Below, piece after piece: positions 16,285 through 24,929 of a stretch of DNA of 64,000 nucleotides (position 1 is its first letter; every line of letters begins with the position of its first letter). The translations under genes and the position numbers were made by a program. Origin of the DNA: JAVVHH01 sp964657565 (GTDB taxonomy: Bacteria; Pseudomonadota; Alphaproteobacteria; Acetobacterales; Acetobacteraceae); NCBI GenBank assembly GCA_964657565.1, contig CAZZVQ010000005.1, forward strand, positions 1-64,000. The letters are read 5' to 3'. Under the pieces are notes generated by a model. That model saw only the letters and a program-made list of their open reading frames with translations, made no database searches and was not told where the DNA came from.

Positions 16285-17087
16285 CGACGTCGCCGTCCGC
16301 CATCTCCATCCGCAACCTGTCCAAACGCTTCGGCGACCTCGACGTGCTGCACGGGATCGACCTCGAAATCGCGCGCGGCGCGACCACCTGCCTCATCGGC
16401 CCTTCAGGTTCCGGCAAGTCGACCCTGCTGCGCTGCATCGCCTTCCTCGAAGAGGCGACCAGCGGCACCATCCTGGTCAACGGCCAGCCGCTCGGCTTCG
16501 AGGAACGGCCCGACGGCAAGCGCATCCGCCTGCCGCCCCCGCGCATCCGCGCCGTCCGCTCCGGGATCGGCATGGTGTTCCAACAATTCAATCTCTGGCC
16601 GCACATGACGGCGCTTGGCAACGTCACGGAGGCGCTCGTCACCGTGCGCCGCCTGTCGCGCCAGGAGGCCGAGGCGCGCGGTATGGCCCAGCTCCGCCAT
16701 GTCGGGCTCGAAGCGAGGGCGAGTCACTACCCGTCCGAGCTCTCCGGCGGTCAACAGCAACGCGTCGCCATCGCGCGCGCCCTGGCACTCGAGCCGGAGA
16801 TTCTCCTGTTCGACGAACCGACTGCCTCGCTCGACCCCGAGCTGACGGGCGAGGTGCTGAACGTCATGCGCGATCTCGGGGCCGAGGGCATGACCATGGT
16901 CGTCGTCACGCACGAGATCGGCTTCGCGGCGACCGTCGGCGAGCGGATCGTGTTCCTCGACCATGGCCGGGTCTTGCTGAGCGCGCCGCCAGCGGAGATG
17001 TTCGCCGAACCGCGCCATCCGCGCCTGACGCAGTTCCTCGAGACGTATCTCGATCGCGGTGCGGCCATGTGGTTGAAGCCCGCGTGA
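16281..17087 (+). CDS. Amino-acid ABC transporter ATP-binding protein
   Basis: 268 residues. Walker A GPSGSGKST, Q-loop VFQQFNLWPH, signature LSGGQQQR, Walker B ILLFDEPTASLDPE, H-loop VVVTHE. The open frame extends about 290 bp further upstream, but that part is antisense-like shadow of the permease; ATG 16281 overlaps the permease stop by ATGA and matches homologues. Completes the 14126-17087 importer. Confidence 0.94.
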   Translation: MTTSPSAISIRNLSKRFGDLDVLHGIDLEIARGATTCLIGPSGSGKSTLLRCIAFLEEATSGTILVNGQPLGFEERPDGKRIRLPPPRIRAVRSGIGMVFQQFNLWPHMTALGNVTEALVTVRRLSRQEAEARGMAQLRHVGLEARASHYPSELSGGQQQRVAIARALALEPEILLFDEPTASLDPELTGEVLNVMRDLGAEGMTMVVVTHEIGFAATVGERIVFLDHGRVLLSAPPAEMFAEPRHPRLTQFLETYLDRGAAMWLKPA

Positions 17088-17791
17088 CGCGGCACGCTCA
17101 CATCGTCGACGACATCCGCGCGCTCATCGTCGACGGGCACTGGCCCCCCGGCTTTCAGTTGCCCATCGAAACCGAGCTGGCCGCGCGCTACGGCGTGTCG
17201 CGGATGACCATGAACAAGGCGCTTGCTCAACTGGCGCGAGATGGCTTCCTGGTCCGGCGCAAGAAGAGCGGCACGCGGGTGGCACGGCCACGTGCGGAAT
17301 CCGTGGTCATGGCGATCGCCGACATCCGCGACGAGGTGCGCAACTCGGGCTGCGCCTACCGCTTCCGTCTCATCGAGCGCCAGCTACGGCCGAGCACGGA
17401 CACGGACACCGATTTGCTCGGCCAAACGATCGCGGACGCCGACATCCTCTGGCTCGAAGGGCTCCACCTCGCGAACGATCGCCCGTTCTGCATCGAAAGC
17501 CGCCTGATCAACCCATCCGTCGCCGAGGGCGCGGCCCAGCAGGATTTCACCGAGCACAGCCCGGGCACGTGGCTGCTCGAGGCCGTGCCCTGGAGCGTCG
17601 CGCGCCACCGCGTCCGCGCGGTGAACGCAAGCGTCGCGGCTGCACGGTTGCTCGAACTCGCGGTCGGCGAGGCCTGCTTGGAGATCGTGCGGCATACCCA
17701 TGTGGCGGATGACTGGGTCACGGCGGTGCGGCTGCTCTATCCCGGCAGCGACCACCAACTCGTCGCCAACTTCAGCCCCCAGGCATCTTGA
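17084..17791 (+). CDS. GntR-family regulator, HutC/UTRA type
   Basis: About 235 residues from GTG 17084, which overlaps the ATPase stop as GTGA; an ATG at 17069 would add five residues. Winged HTH at the N-terminus (IVDDIRALIVDGHWPPGFQL, ELAARYGVSRMTMNKALAQL) and a UTRA ligand-binding domain (LEGLHLANDRPFCIESRLIN). HutC relatives repress nitrogen-compound catabolism until an intermediate binds. It lies between the importer and the monooxygenase it presumably controls. Confidence 0.88.
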   Translation: MTRHAHIVDDIRALIVDGHWPPGFQLPIETELAARYGVSRMTMNKALAQLARDGFLVRRKKSGTRVARPRAESVVMAIADIRDEVRNSGCAYRFRLIERQLRPSTDTDTDLLGQTIADADILWLEGLHLANDRPFCIESRLINPSVAEGAAQQDFTEHSPGTWLLEAVPWSVARHRVRAVNASVAAARLLELAVGEACLEIVRHTHVADDWVTAVRLLYPGSDHQLVANFSPQAS

Positions 17792-17822
17792 AGCAGCGCA
17801 GCATTAGACCACGGAAGAATGC

Positions 17823-19169
17823 ATGCCCCGATCGGACCAGCTGAAGCTCGGCACCTTCGTCTACACGTTCGGCTTTCATCCCGCAGCGTGGCTGCACCCC
17901 GGCAGCGACGTGCGCGGCGCGAACGATCTGCGGCACCTGACCCATTGCGCGAAGCTCTGCGAGGCCGCCAAGCTCGACTTCATGTTCTTCGCCGACAGCC
18001 CGGCCAGCGCCATCGGCGACGCGGACGCGCTCGCCCGCAACCCCACCAAGATGAACCGCTTCGAACCCATCACCGCCATCACCGCATTGTCGCAGCACAC
18101 GGAGCGGCTCGGCTTCGTCGCGACCGCGTCGACGAGCTACTACGAGCCCTACAACATCGCGCGCCTGTTCGCGTCGGCCGACCACATCGCACGCGGCCGG
18201 ATCGCCTGGAATGTCGTCACCTCCGATCACGACGAAACCGGCTACAACTACAATCGCGAAGGCCTGCCGCCCCATGCCGAGCGCTACGAGCGCGGCGAGG
18301 AGTTCATCGACACCGTATTCGGCCTTTGGGACAGTTTCGAGGACGACGCGCTGCTGCTGGACCGCGATAGCGGCGTCTATCACGACAAGACCAAGCTCCA
18401 CGCCCTCGATCACAAGGGCAAGCACTTCCAGGTGCGCGGTCCACTGAACATCGCCCGCACACCGCAGGGCCGGCCCGTGATCGCGCAGGCCGGCGGCTCC
18501 GAGCAGGGCATGGAACTCGCTGCCCGCACTGCGGAGATGGTGTTCTCGCTCGCCTCGAACATCGAGAAGAACCGCGCCTTCTATGCGAATGTCAAAGAGC
18601 GGATGCCGCGTTACGGCCGCGCCCCGGACGACCTCAAGATCATGCCGGGCCTCGTCATCAACGTCGGCGAAACCCGCGCGGAGGCTGAGGCCAAGGCCGA
18701 GGCGCTGGTCGAGCTAATGCACCCGGACGTCGGGCTGCTGATGCTGCAGGAGTTTCTGGAAACCGACCTGCATGGCGCCGAACTCGACGCGTCCTTCCCG
18801 ATGGATCGCATGCCCGCTGCGGCCAAGGGGTCGAAGGCGATGTTCGAGGAGCTCAAGGCCTTCGTCAGCCAAGGGCACACGATGCGGGAACTCATCACGC
18901 ACTACGCCCGCCGTCACACCGGCAACGGCCTGACCGGAACCCCCGCCGATGTCGCCGACTTCATGCAGGAATGGTTCGAGACCCGTGCGGCGGACGGCTT
19001 CATCCTGATGTGCCCGACCCTCCCCTCGAGTCTGGAGGACTTCACCCGGCTCGTCGTCCCCGAGCTTCGCCGCCGCGGCTTGTTCCGTGAGGAGTACGAG
19101 GGAACGACGCTGCGGGCGAATCTCGGCCTCTCCACGCCGCCGAACCGATACGCAACTGTCAAGGCATGA
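17823..19169 (+). CDS. FMN-dependent monooxygenase, NtaA/SnaA/DszA family
   Basis: 448 residues, luciferase-like TIM barrel with features of the NtaA/SnaA/DszA/EmoA subgroup: KLGTFVYTFGFHPAAWLHP, EAAKLDFMFFADSP, ASADHIARGRIAWNVVTS, NYNREGLPPHAERYERGEEF and VIAQAGGSEQGMELAARTAE. These enzymes use FMNH2 from a separate reductase to oxidise C-N or C-S bonds. No flavin reductase gene lies nearby, so one must be encoded elsewhere. The preceding amino-acid-type importer suggests an amine or amino acid derivative as substrate. RBS GGAAGA. Confidence 0.87.
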   Translation: MPRSDQLKLGTFVYTFGFHPAAWLHPGSDVRGANDLRHLTHCAKLCEAAKLDFMFFADSPASAIGDADALARNPTKMNRFEPITAITALSQHTERLGFVATASTSYYEPYNIARLFASADHIARGRIAWNVVTSDHDETGYNYNREGLPPHAERYERGEEFIDTVFGLWDSFEDDALLLDRDSGVYHDKTKLHALDHKGKHFQVRGPLNIARTPQGRPVIAQAGGSEQGMELAARTAEMVFSLASNIEKNRAFYANVKERMPRYGRAPDDLKIMPGLVINVGETRAEAEAKAEALVELMHPDVGLLMLQEFLETDLHGAELDASFPMDRMPAAAKGSKAMFEELKAFVSQGHTMRELITHYARRHTGNGLTGTPADVADFMQEWFETRAADGFILMCPTLPSSLEDFTRLVVPELRRRGLFREEYEGTTLRANLGLSTPPNRYATVKA

Positions 19170-19258
19170 AGGAGCGGAACGCCTCTGAAGGCTGGATCAG
19201 CTTGTCGTCAGGAACATAGGATATAAGGCTAGCGCGAGCGTCATGCGTCGGTGGGCGT

Positions 19259-20743
19259 TCATATCTTGCGCCTCTGGGCTGCCAGCATGGCGATGACGTC
19301 CTGCCCATTGACCATGATGCGCTGGTTTTCGATCAGGAGATCCCAGACCATCGCCTCGCCGTCGATCCTGGCGAGGCCCTTGGCGAACGCGAGCAAGATG
19401 CCCGCCTGCGCGAGCTCCGGGTCTCCGGTCAGCTGCCGTTGCAGTCCGTCGAGGTTCGTGGCCCTGACCTGCCCGGAGCCCCTCACGAGCGTGGGGCTGA
19501 CGATGGCGAACGCGACGCTGCCGGTGAGGTGCGCGTCGGCGACGTCCAGGACGACGTCGCTGACGGACCCGGTGACGCCGCCGGCGGTCAGCAGCCGGTT
19601 CACCTGGACCTTCGGTGCCTGGTTCGTCTCCGACACGTAGTTCAGCACCGCCGCGATCCTGTCCGTGGCGAGGCCGTCGACGCTCGCCCGCATGCCGAAC
19701 CTGGTCGGGATCAGCCCGACCGGGATCTCCGGAGGCAGCGGCGGCAAGGTCATCCCGTCGAGCCCGAAGCCGATCTGCAGCTTCGCGTTCCCGTCGGCCG
19801 CCAGGCCACCAAAGGAGAAGCCCAGGTGCCGCACGCCGACGGTGTTCCCGCCGACCGTGGCCGTGACGTCCTCAAGCGCCTCGTCGACGCTGATGCCGCG
19901 CAGGAGCGTCGGCAGGAGCTGCATGATCACCTTGACGGCCGCTTCCATGGGCGGGACTGGCGGCGAGCGCTTGGCGTTGGCTGGCGCCATCGCGTCCATG
20001 TACGCCTTCACGGCGCCCTGCGACATCGCGTGCAGCGCACCGCGGGACACGTCGGATATGCTGAACCGCTGCGAGATCCGGCCGAAGGTCAGGCGGACCG
20101 GCAGCTTCTCGTCCTTCATCGCCGCCGTCATGTCGTAGCCGGCCATCTCGAGGGTCTGGCTGACGGTGACGCGATCGCCGCCGGTCGGCGCGATGCTCGT
20201 CTCGCTCGAGGCGTGCGTCACCGTCGTCGTCTCCGGCCCCGTCGGCTTCGTGGTGGTCAGCGTGAGGCCGTCCAGGCTCGATGTCGACGTGGAAGGGGTG
20301 GCGAAGCTGGTGTCGAGCATCGTGCTCGACCGCTGCGCTTGGTAGGCGGCGTCGTATGCGATGCGTTCGGCGGCGCCGTCCGGCTTGGTGAGATTGATGG
20401 CGAACTTGACCGGCGACGGCAGCCCCGCTGGCGACAGCGCCCACCTGCCGTTGCCGGTCGGGATGCCGGCCAGGTAGAATCCTTCGAGATCGGTGCCTTT
20501 GAGCGGCGTGAGCCGGAATGCGTAGTGGTCGCCCTCGGGCGCGACCGTGACGACGTTGCGCGGCAGCTTCGGCTTCGGCCCGACGAAGGACTGCAGCCAG
20601 TCGGCTATGTCCTTCTGGTATCGGCTCGCCGTCGCCGCGGTCGGCACCTGCTGCGCCCGCGCCGCGGTAGGCGCCACCGCCGCCAGAGCGCACGCCAGCA
20701 GCAGCGTCCGGCGTGCGGGCTTATTATCGGTGGGCTTGGGCAT
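19259..20743 (-). CDS. Exported protein of unknown function (DUF2125-like)
   Basis: 494 residues with an N-terminal signal (RRTLLLACALAAVAPTAARA, preceded by KPAR, possibly Tat-compatible). The body is beta-rich and polar, without catalytic motifs that I recognise. Repeated patterns such as LDGLTLTT and DGMTLPPLP, and the end EAMVWDLLIENQRIMVNGQD, resemble DUF2125 periplasmic proteins of alphaproteobacteria, a tentative link. A low-complexity Ser/Thr stretch lies near residues 150-180. RBS GAAGGA precedes the ATG. It stands alone, with no operon partner. Confidence 0.6.
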   Translation of the reverse strand: MPKPTDNKPARRTLLLACALAAVAPTAARAQQVPTAATASRYQKDIADWLQSFVGPKPKLPRNVVTVAPEGDHYAFRLTPLKGTDLEGFYLAGIPTGNGRWALSPAGLPSPVKFAINLTKPDGAAERIAYDAAYQAQRSSTMLDTSFATPSTSTSSLDGLTLTTTKPTGPETTTVTHASSETSIAPTGGDRVTVSQTLEMAGYDMTAAMKDEKLPVRLTFGRISQRFSISDVSRGALHAMSQGAVKAYMDAMAPANAKRSPPVPPMEAAVKVIMQLLPTLLRGISVDEALEDVTATVGGNTVGVRHLGFSFGGLAADGNAKLQIGFGLDGMTLPPLPPEIPVGLIPTRFGMRASVDGLATDRIAAVLNYVSETNQAPKVQVNRLLTAGGVTGSVSDVVLDVADAHLTGSVAFAIVSPTLVRGSGQVRATNLDGLQRQLTGDPELAQAGILLAFAKGLARIDGEAMVWDLLIENQRIMVNGQDVIAMLAAQRRKI

Positions 20744-20837
20744 GTCGTCGCGTCCTTCGGGGGCCTACATCTGCTACGGCGTCTCGCGCAGCATGGCCAG
20801 AACGAACGAAGCGGCATTGTGTACGGCGCGCGAGGCG

Positions 20838-20984
20838 TTATGGCGCGAGTTCGCCAGGCTGGCATCGCGAGGTCCTGGCGATGGTCAAGGAGGACCAGGT
20901 TTGGCGGTCGAGTTGGGCACCCCTCAGCACGTCGGTGAAGTCGACCGAGGTGAATTGGCTGCCCTGATCGGTATTGCAAATTTC
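20838..20984 (-). mobile_element. IS3-family transposase (OrfB) remnant
   Basis: A minus-strand frame reads EICNTDQGSQFTSVDFTDVL and then degenerates before a TAA at 20838. NTDQGSQFTS is the hallmark around the second aspartate of the IS3-family DDE integrase core. Only about 20 residues align well; the first Asp and the Glu of the triad, OrfA and both terminal repeats are absent. A dead fragment of an old insertion between the exported protein and the LysR gene. Confidence 0.7.
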
Positions 20985-20990
20985 CGTCCT

Positions 20991-21164
20991 TCATCGGCGA
21001 ACCAAGCTTAAACAACTGTCCGACAAACCCGGACCACCGCACTCAAAATAGAAGCGATCCAGCGAACCGTCGGAGTTCAAGGTGAAGCGGCCTGTGGCGA
21101 CCGGCCAGTTCTCCACTCCTAGGATCACGAGGATCAGCCACCACGGCCAGTTGAGAGTCATCAT
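20991..21164 (-). CDS. Possible small hydrophobic protein
   Basis: 57 codons beginning MMTLNWPWWLILVILGVENW, a short membrane-like segment, then a polar tail with TLNSDGSLDRFYFECGG. GGAAATG lies upstream at a reasonable distance. There is no recognised family and no coding context, and it abuts the IS3 remnant, so this may be residual or non-coding sequence. The rest of the gap 20985-21383 shows nothing else. Confidence 0.2.
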   Translation of the reverse strand: MMTLNWPWWLILVILGVENWPVATGRFTLNSDGSLDRFYFECGGPGLSDSCLSLVRR

Positions 21165-21383
21165 GTTGCATTTCCGCTCGTGCTGTGGTTCTCGCCAGTC
21201 AGATATTGCAAAGCCGGTCCACTCGAAGGGCGCGCATAAACGATCCGTCTGGCTTTTCCACCCTGAACGATACCATCCTGGTGCGACGCAGCTCACGATT
21301 TGGATCGAGATCCCCTTGCGGTTGAACCATGTGGCCAATCGGGTCAGCCCGGATCATTTCGACGCTCGCGCAGGAGGACGCTC

Positions 21384-22277
21384 TTGAGACGCCGTGTTCC
21401 GCTCAATGCCGTCCGTGCCTTCGAGGCCGCGGCCCGGCATCAAAGCTTGGCCCAGGCCGCCCAGGAATTATGCGTCACACCCACCGCCATCAGCCACCAT
21501 GTGCGGTTGTTGGAAGACTTCCTGCAGGTGCAGCTCTTCGACCGAAAAAGCGGCCGCATCGTGCTGAACGCCGCCGCGCAGCCTTGCCTGGCAAAGCTCA
21601 GCGAAGGTCTCGACCTGATCAATTCGGCCCTCGGCGTGCTCAGCCAGCAGGACACCCGCACGAGGCTGCTCGTCGGCGCCTCGCCCTCCTTCGCCTCGCT
21701 CTGGCTGTTGCCGCGGCTACAACGCTTCGTCGACGTGGCGCCGACCGTCGACGTCATCCTTTCGGCCGTCAGCGGGCGCAGCAATTTCGAGGATAAGAGT
21801 TTCGACGCGACGATCAGCAACTGGAACGGCAGCAGCGACCAGCGGGTGGAGCGCCTGATGGACGAGGACGTCGTTCCCGTCTGTGCACCGCGTCTGCTGG
21901 AGCGCGCGCGCCAGGATGGGCTCGACCCGCTGCTGACCCTGCCGCTGATCCACGAGGACAAGAAGGATGGCCGCCACGGCGGGACCTTCCCCGGCTGGCG
22001 GCGCTATTTGGCCGAAATCGGCGCCGGGCCGCGCGACATCGGCAGCGGCCTGCGGTTCAACCAGTCCAGCCTGGCCATCGAGGCCGCGATCGAAGGGTAC
22101 GGCATGCTGCTCGGCCGCAGCCGGCTGATCGAGCAGGCGCTGGCCGCCGGCCGCCTGACGCAGGTGACGGACGCGCTCTATCCCACCAGTTTCCCCTACT
22201 TCCTGGTCACCCGCGGCGACACCTCGAACCCGGCGCTCGAGCAGTTCCGCACCTGGCTGATGGCAGAAGCCGCTTGA
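21384..22277 (+). CDS. LysR-family regulator, GcvA-like (TTG start)
   Basis: 297 residues starting at TTG 21384, chosen because a perfect AGGAGG sits at 21373-21378 and because RRRVPLNAVRAFEAAARHQS is the usual GcvA-type N-terminus; the longer open frame upstream has no such support. HTH AQAAQELCVTPTAISHHVRL, then a substrate-binding domain. It is the nearest regulator to the RutA/acyl-CoA operon that follows in the same direction, with a strong dyad at 22307-22337 between them. Confidence 0.85.
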   Translation: MRRRVPLNAVRAFEAAARHQSLAQAAQELCVTPTAISHHVRLLEDFLQVQLFDRKSGRIVLNAAAQPCLAKLSEGLDLINSALGVLSQQDTRTRLLVGASPSFASLWLLPRLQRFVDVAPTVDVILSAVSGRSNFEDKSFDATISNWNGSSDQRVERLMDEDVVPVCAPRLLERARQDGLDPLLTLPLIHEDKKDGRHGGTFPGWRRYLAEIGAGPRDIGSGLRFNQSSLAIEAAIEGYGMLLGRSRLIEQALAAGRLTQVTDALYPTSFPYFLVTRGDTSNPALEQFRTWLMAEAA

Positions 22278-22306
22278 GTGACGGCAATCCCACGACGGTC
22301 CACCGA

Positions 22307-22337
22307 AGTTTTTATCACGCGCCGGTGAACAAAAACT
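22307..22337. promoter_or_regulatory. 31-bp inverted repeat between LysR and acyl-CoA dehydrogenase genes
   Basis: AGTTTTT (22307-22313) and TCAC (22315-22318) are matched by GTGA (22325-22328) and AAAAACT (22331-22337) around a GCGCCG centre. No T-run follows the right arm, so it is not a standard intrinsic terminator for the plus strand. Its place 30 bp after the LysR stop and 49 bp before the next start suits an operator for the following operon. Confidence 0.5.
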
Positions 22338-22385
22338 CGTTGGGTCCAAGCCGCGCCGGGGCGCAGGATCGGTCCATCCATAGCG

Positions 22386-23543
22386 TTGGATCAATGCCAC
22401 TTGTTCGATTTCGAAGTTCCTGAAGAAGACCAGATGCTGCTCGAGTCCATCGACCGCATGATGGAAAGGCATTTCCCCCCTGCCCTGATCCGCCAGCACG
22501 ACGAACGCCACGAGGCGCCCTTGTTCATGGTGCCGATCATGGCCGAGCTGGGCCTCTACGCGCTGGCGCTACCGGAGGAATTCGGCGGCATGGGCAAGGA
22601 CTGGCGCACCGTCTCGCTGGTGCTGGAGCGTCTCGCCTACCGCGGCGATTGCGGCGCGTTGTTCAGCACGACCATGACCTTCGGCGCCGCATCCCTGGTG
22701 AAGTATGGTTCCGAGGCGCAGAAGGCCGAGTTGCTGCCGAGGATCGCCCGTGGCGAGGTGCTGTTCTCCCTCGCCTTGACCGAGCCCGGCGCCGGCAGCG
22801 ACGCCGGCAGCGTGATCACGTCGGCCAAGCGCACCAACGCCGGCTGGCGCGTGAACGGCCGCAAGATCTGGATCAGCAACGCGAGCACGTCGGACTATCT
22901 CGTGACCGCCTGCCGGACCGAGGCCGGGTCGACCGGGGCGCGCGGCATCTCGATGCTGCTGATCCCGCGCGACACGCCGGGCATCACGATGACGAAGCTG
23001 GCCAAGGTCGGGCATCACTGCATGCCGTCCTGGGATGTCGGCTTCCAGGACGTCGACGTGCCCGCCGAGGCGCTGATGGGTGACGAGGGCCGCGGCTTCA
23101 AGCACCTGATGGCGACGCTGCACTACGGCCGCGCGAGCCAGGCGGCCGGCGCCATCGGCAAGGGCCAGGCCGTCGTCGACCTGGCGGTTGCCCATGCCAA
23201 GGAACGCCAGCAGTTTGGCCGCTCGATCGGCCAGTTTCAGGCGATCCAGCACCGCATCGCGCAGATGCAGGTCCGCGTCGATCAAGCCCGGCTCATGCTC
23301 TATCAATTGTCGTGGATGATCGCGACCGGCCGGGAGTGCCGGCGTGAGGCAGCGCAGACGAAGCTGTCCGCCTCCGAGATGCTGTGGGACGTGACCGACT
23401 CCGGAATGCGCGTGCTGGCCAGCGCCGGCTACTCGGCCGAGAGCGACATGCAGCGTTACTGGCGGGATTCACGGCTCTACACCTTCGGTGAGGGCACGAA
23501 CGACATCCAGCTCAACATCATCGCCAAGGAGATGGGGCTCTGA
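22386..23543 (+). CDS. Acyl-CoA dehydrogenase
   Basis: 385 residues from TTG 22386; TTG 22401, giving a start at FDFEVPEEDQM, is equally possible, since homologues begin with a short xDFxLxEEQ stretch. Domains: helical N-terminus, beta middle domain with LALTEPGAGSDAGS and RKIWISNAS, helical C-terminus with RQQFGRSIGQFQAIQHRIA and YTFGEGTNDIQ, where Glu of EGT is the usual base. FAD enzyme that desaturates acyl-CoA thioesters. First gene of the operon that contains two acyl-CoA-forming enzymes, so its substrate is probably made by them. Confidence 0.92.
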   Translation: MDQCHLFDFEVPEEDQMLLESIDRMMERHFPPALIRQHDERHEAPLFMVPIMAELGLYALALPEEFGGMGKDWRTVSLVLERLAYRGDCGALFSTTMTFGAASLVKYGSEAQKAELLPRIARGEVLFSLALTEPGAGSDAGSVITSAKRTNAGWRVNGRKIWISNASTSDYLVTACRTEAGSTGARGISMLLIPRDTPGITMTKLAKVGHHCMPSWDVGFQDVDVPAEALMGDEGRGFKHLMATLHYGRASQAAGAIGKGQAVVDLAVAHAKERQQFGRSIGQFQAIQHRIAQMQVRVDQARLMLYQLSWMIATGRECRREAAQTKLSASEMLWDVTDSGMRVLASAGYSAESDMQRYWRDSRLYTFGEGTNDIQLNIIAKEMGL

Positions 23544-24889
23544 GCGCGACACTCAGCCAGCGGATCGCCGGCGCGGCCGTTCGCCTGTCATACGCCGGGC
23601 TTCCCGAAACGCGGCGCGTGCGGGCCATCTGGTGCGTGCGCGATTTCCTTGGCTGCGTCATCGGCGGATCGTCTCGGCCGGAACTTGGTGCGGCGCTGAT
23701 GCTGGCCCATGACGGCACCATCGCAGTACCAGGCCTCGCCCGCCGGTTCGACATGCCGGGCGCCGCCCTGGTGTTCGGCACGTCCGGTGCGCTGCTGCAG
23801 TTGCACGACCTCTATCCCAGCGGCAGCTATCATCCCTGCCTCGGGGTCGTCTCCGCGGCTTGGGCGGCCTGGCGGCGCGACGCACAGCCGCTCAGCGCCT
23901 TCATGGACGCCATCGTGGCTGGCTACGAGGTCGCGAACCGCCTGGGCGACGTGCTGGCGATGGCGCAGATCGGCAGAGGCTTCACGCCGACCGCGACCGT
24001 CGGCGGCATCGGCGCCACCGTGGCAGCCGGCCGTCTGCTGGGGCTGGGCCTCGACCAGATGGCCGCCGCGATCGGCATCGCGACGCTCACCTGCCCGGCG
24101 ACACCGTTCCAGGCGTTGTCCGACCATGGCAGCGCCGTGCCGCTGCACGGCGGCCTCGCCGCCCATGGCGGCATCCAGGCCGCCTTACTGGCCCAGCAGG
24201 GCTATGCCGCCGGTGACCATGCGCTGGAGGGACTTGGCCGCTACCCCGGCTGGCTGCGCGCCATGGGCGGCGACGTCGACGCGCTCGCGCCCGAAACATG
24301 GGATGGCGGCACCCTGGACGGCGTCGCGTGGAAGCTGTTCCCGGCCTGCGGCGCCGCCCATATGGCGATCGAGGCGGCGTTATTGCTGCCTGCGCTGCAG
24401 GCGGAGGCGATCGACTCCGTGGAGATCCGCCTGCCCGGCGCCTCCATGCTGCTGGGCGGCCGCGGCCCGCATGGCAGCCCCGGCTCCCCCGCCGCTTATG
24501 AACTCTACGACAGCATCATGAGCACCCGCTGGAGCGTGTGCAGCGCCCTGGCTGACCACGAATACGGTCCGCAGACCGTGCTGCGCTTCGACCGGCCGAA
24601 CGGGCTGCGCGATGGGCTGATCCAGCGCAGCATCGTCGTGCACGACAAAGCGCTGGACGGCACCAGCGGCGCCGTCCGCAGCGCGAAGCTGGTGGTGCGC
24701 ATGGCCGACGGCACCGTGCATGAGAAACTGCACCAGCGCGCCATGACCGGCGCCACGACGTCGGACCCACGCCGGGGCTCGATGGGCAGCATCGACGAAC
24801 TGGCGCTGACGGCCAAGTTCCACACGCTGACGGCGCAGCATCGCGACGCGGCCGACCGTCTGGCAGCGGAATTGCACGCCACCGGATGA
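23540..24889 (+). CDS. MmgE/PrpD-family protein (probable CTG start)
   Basis: Family members are dehydratases or isomerases (2-methylcitrate dehydratase, cis-aconitate decarboxylase). Recognisable blocks: VRDFLGCVIGGSSRPE, VAGYEVANRLGDVL, FTPTATVGGIGATVAAGRLL, HGGLAAHGGIQAALLAQQG and WKLFPACGAAHMAIEAALLL. The first canonical start is GTG 23618, but 26 upstream residues (IAGAAVRLSYAGLPETRRV) look like the family N-terminus. AAGGAG at 23526-23531 points to CTG 23540, which overlaps the dehydrogenase stop as CTGA. The usual length of about 450 fits. No methylcitrate-cycle partners are present, so a different hydroxy- or unsaturated acid substrate is likely. Confidence 0.82.
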   Translation: MSATLSQRIAGAAVRLSYAGLPETRRVRAIWCVRDFLGCVIGGSSRPELGAALMLAHDGTIAVPGLARRFDMPGAALVFGTSGALLQLHDLYPSGSYHPCLGVVSAAWAAWRRDAQPLSAFMDAIVAGYEVANRLGDVLAMAQIGRGFTPTATVGGIGATVAAGRLLGLGLDQMAAAIGIATLTCPATPFQALSDHGSAVPLHGGLAAHGGIQAALLAQQGYAAGDHALEGLGRYPGWLRAMGGDVDALAPETWDGGTLDGVAWKLFPACGAAHMAIEAALLLPALQAEAIDSVEIRLPGASMLLGGRGPHGSPGSPAAYELYDSIMSTRWSVCSALADHEYGPQTVLRFDRPNGLRDGLIQRSIVVHDKALDGTSGAVRSAKLVVRMADGTVHEKLHQRAMTGATTSDPRRGSMGSIDELALTAKFHTLTAQHRDAADRLAAELHATG

Positions 24890-24929
24890 TCCGCCACACC
24901 GCGTGGCGTCACACACTGGAGTGCATCCC

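Noticed and set aside
19439..20938. 499-codon plus-strand frame opposite the exported protein
   Set aside because: Arg/His-rich shadow; the minus strand has a signal peptide, RBS and normal composition.
22307..22337. Intrinsic terminator for the LysR gene
   Set aside because: The hairpin is not followed by a T-tract on the plus strand and its arms are AT-rich rather than GC-rich; operator is the better reading.
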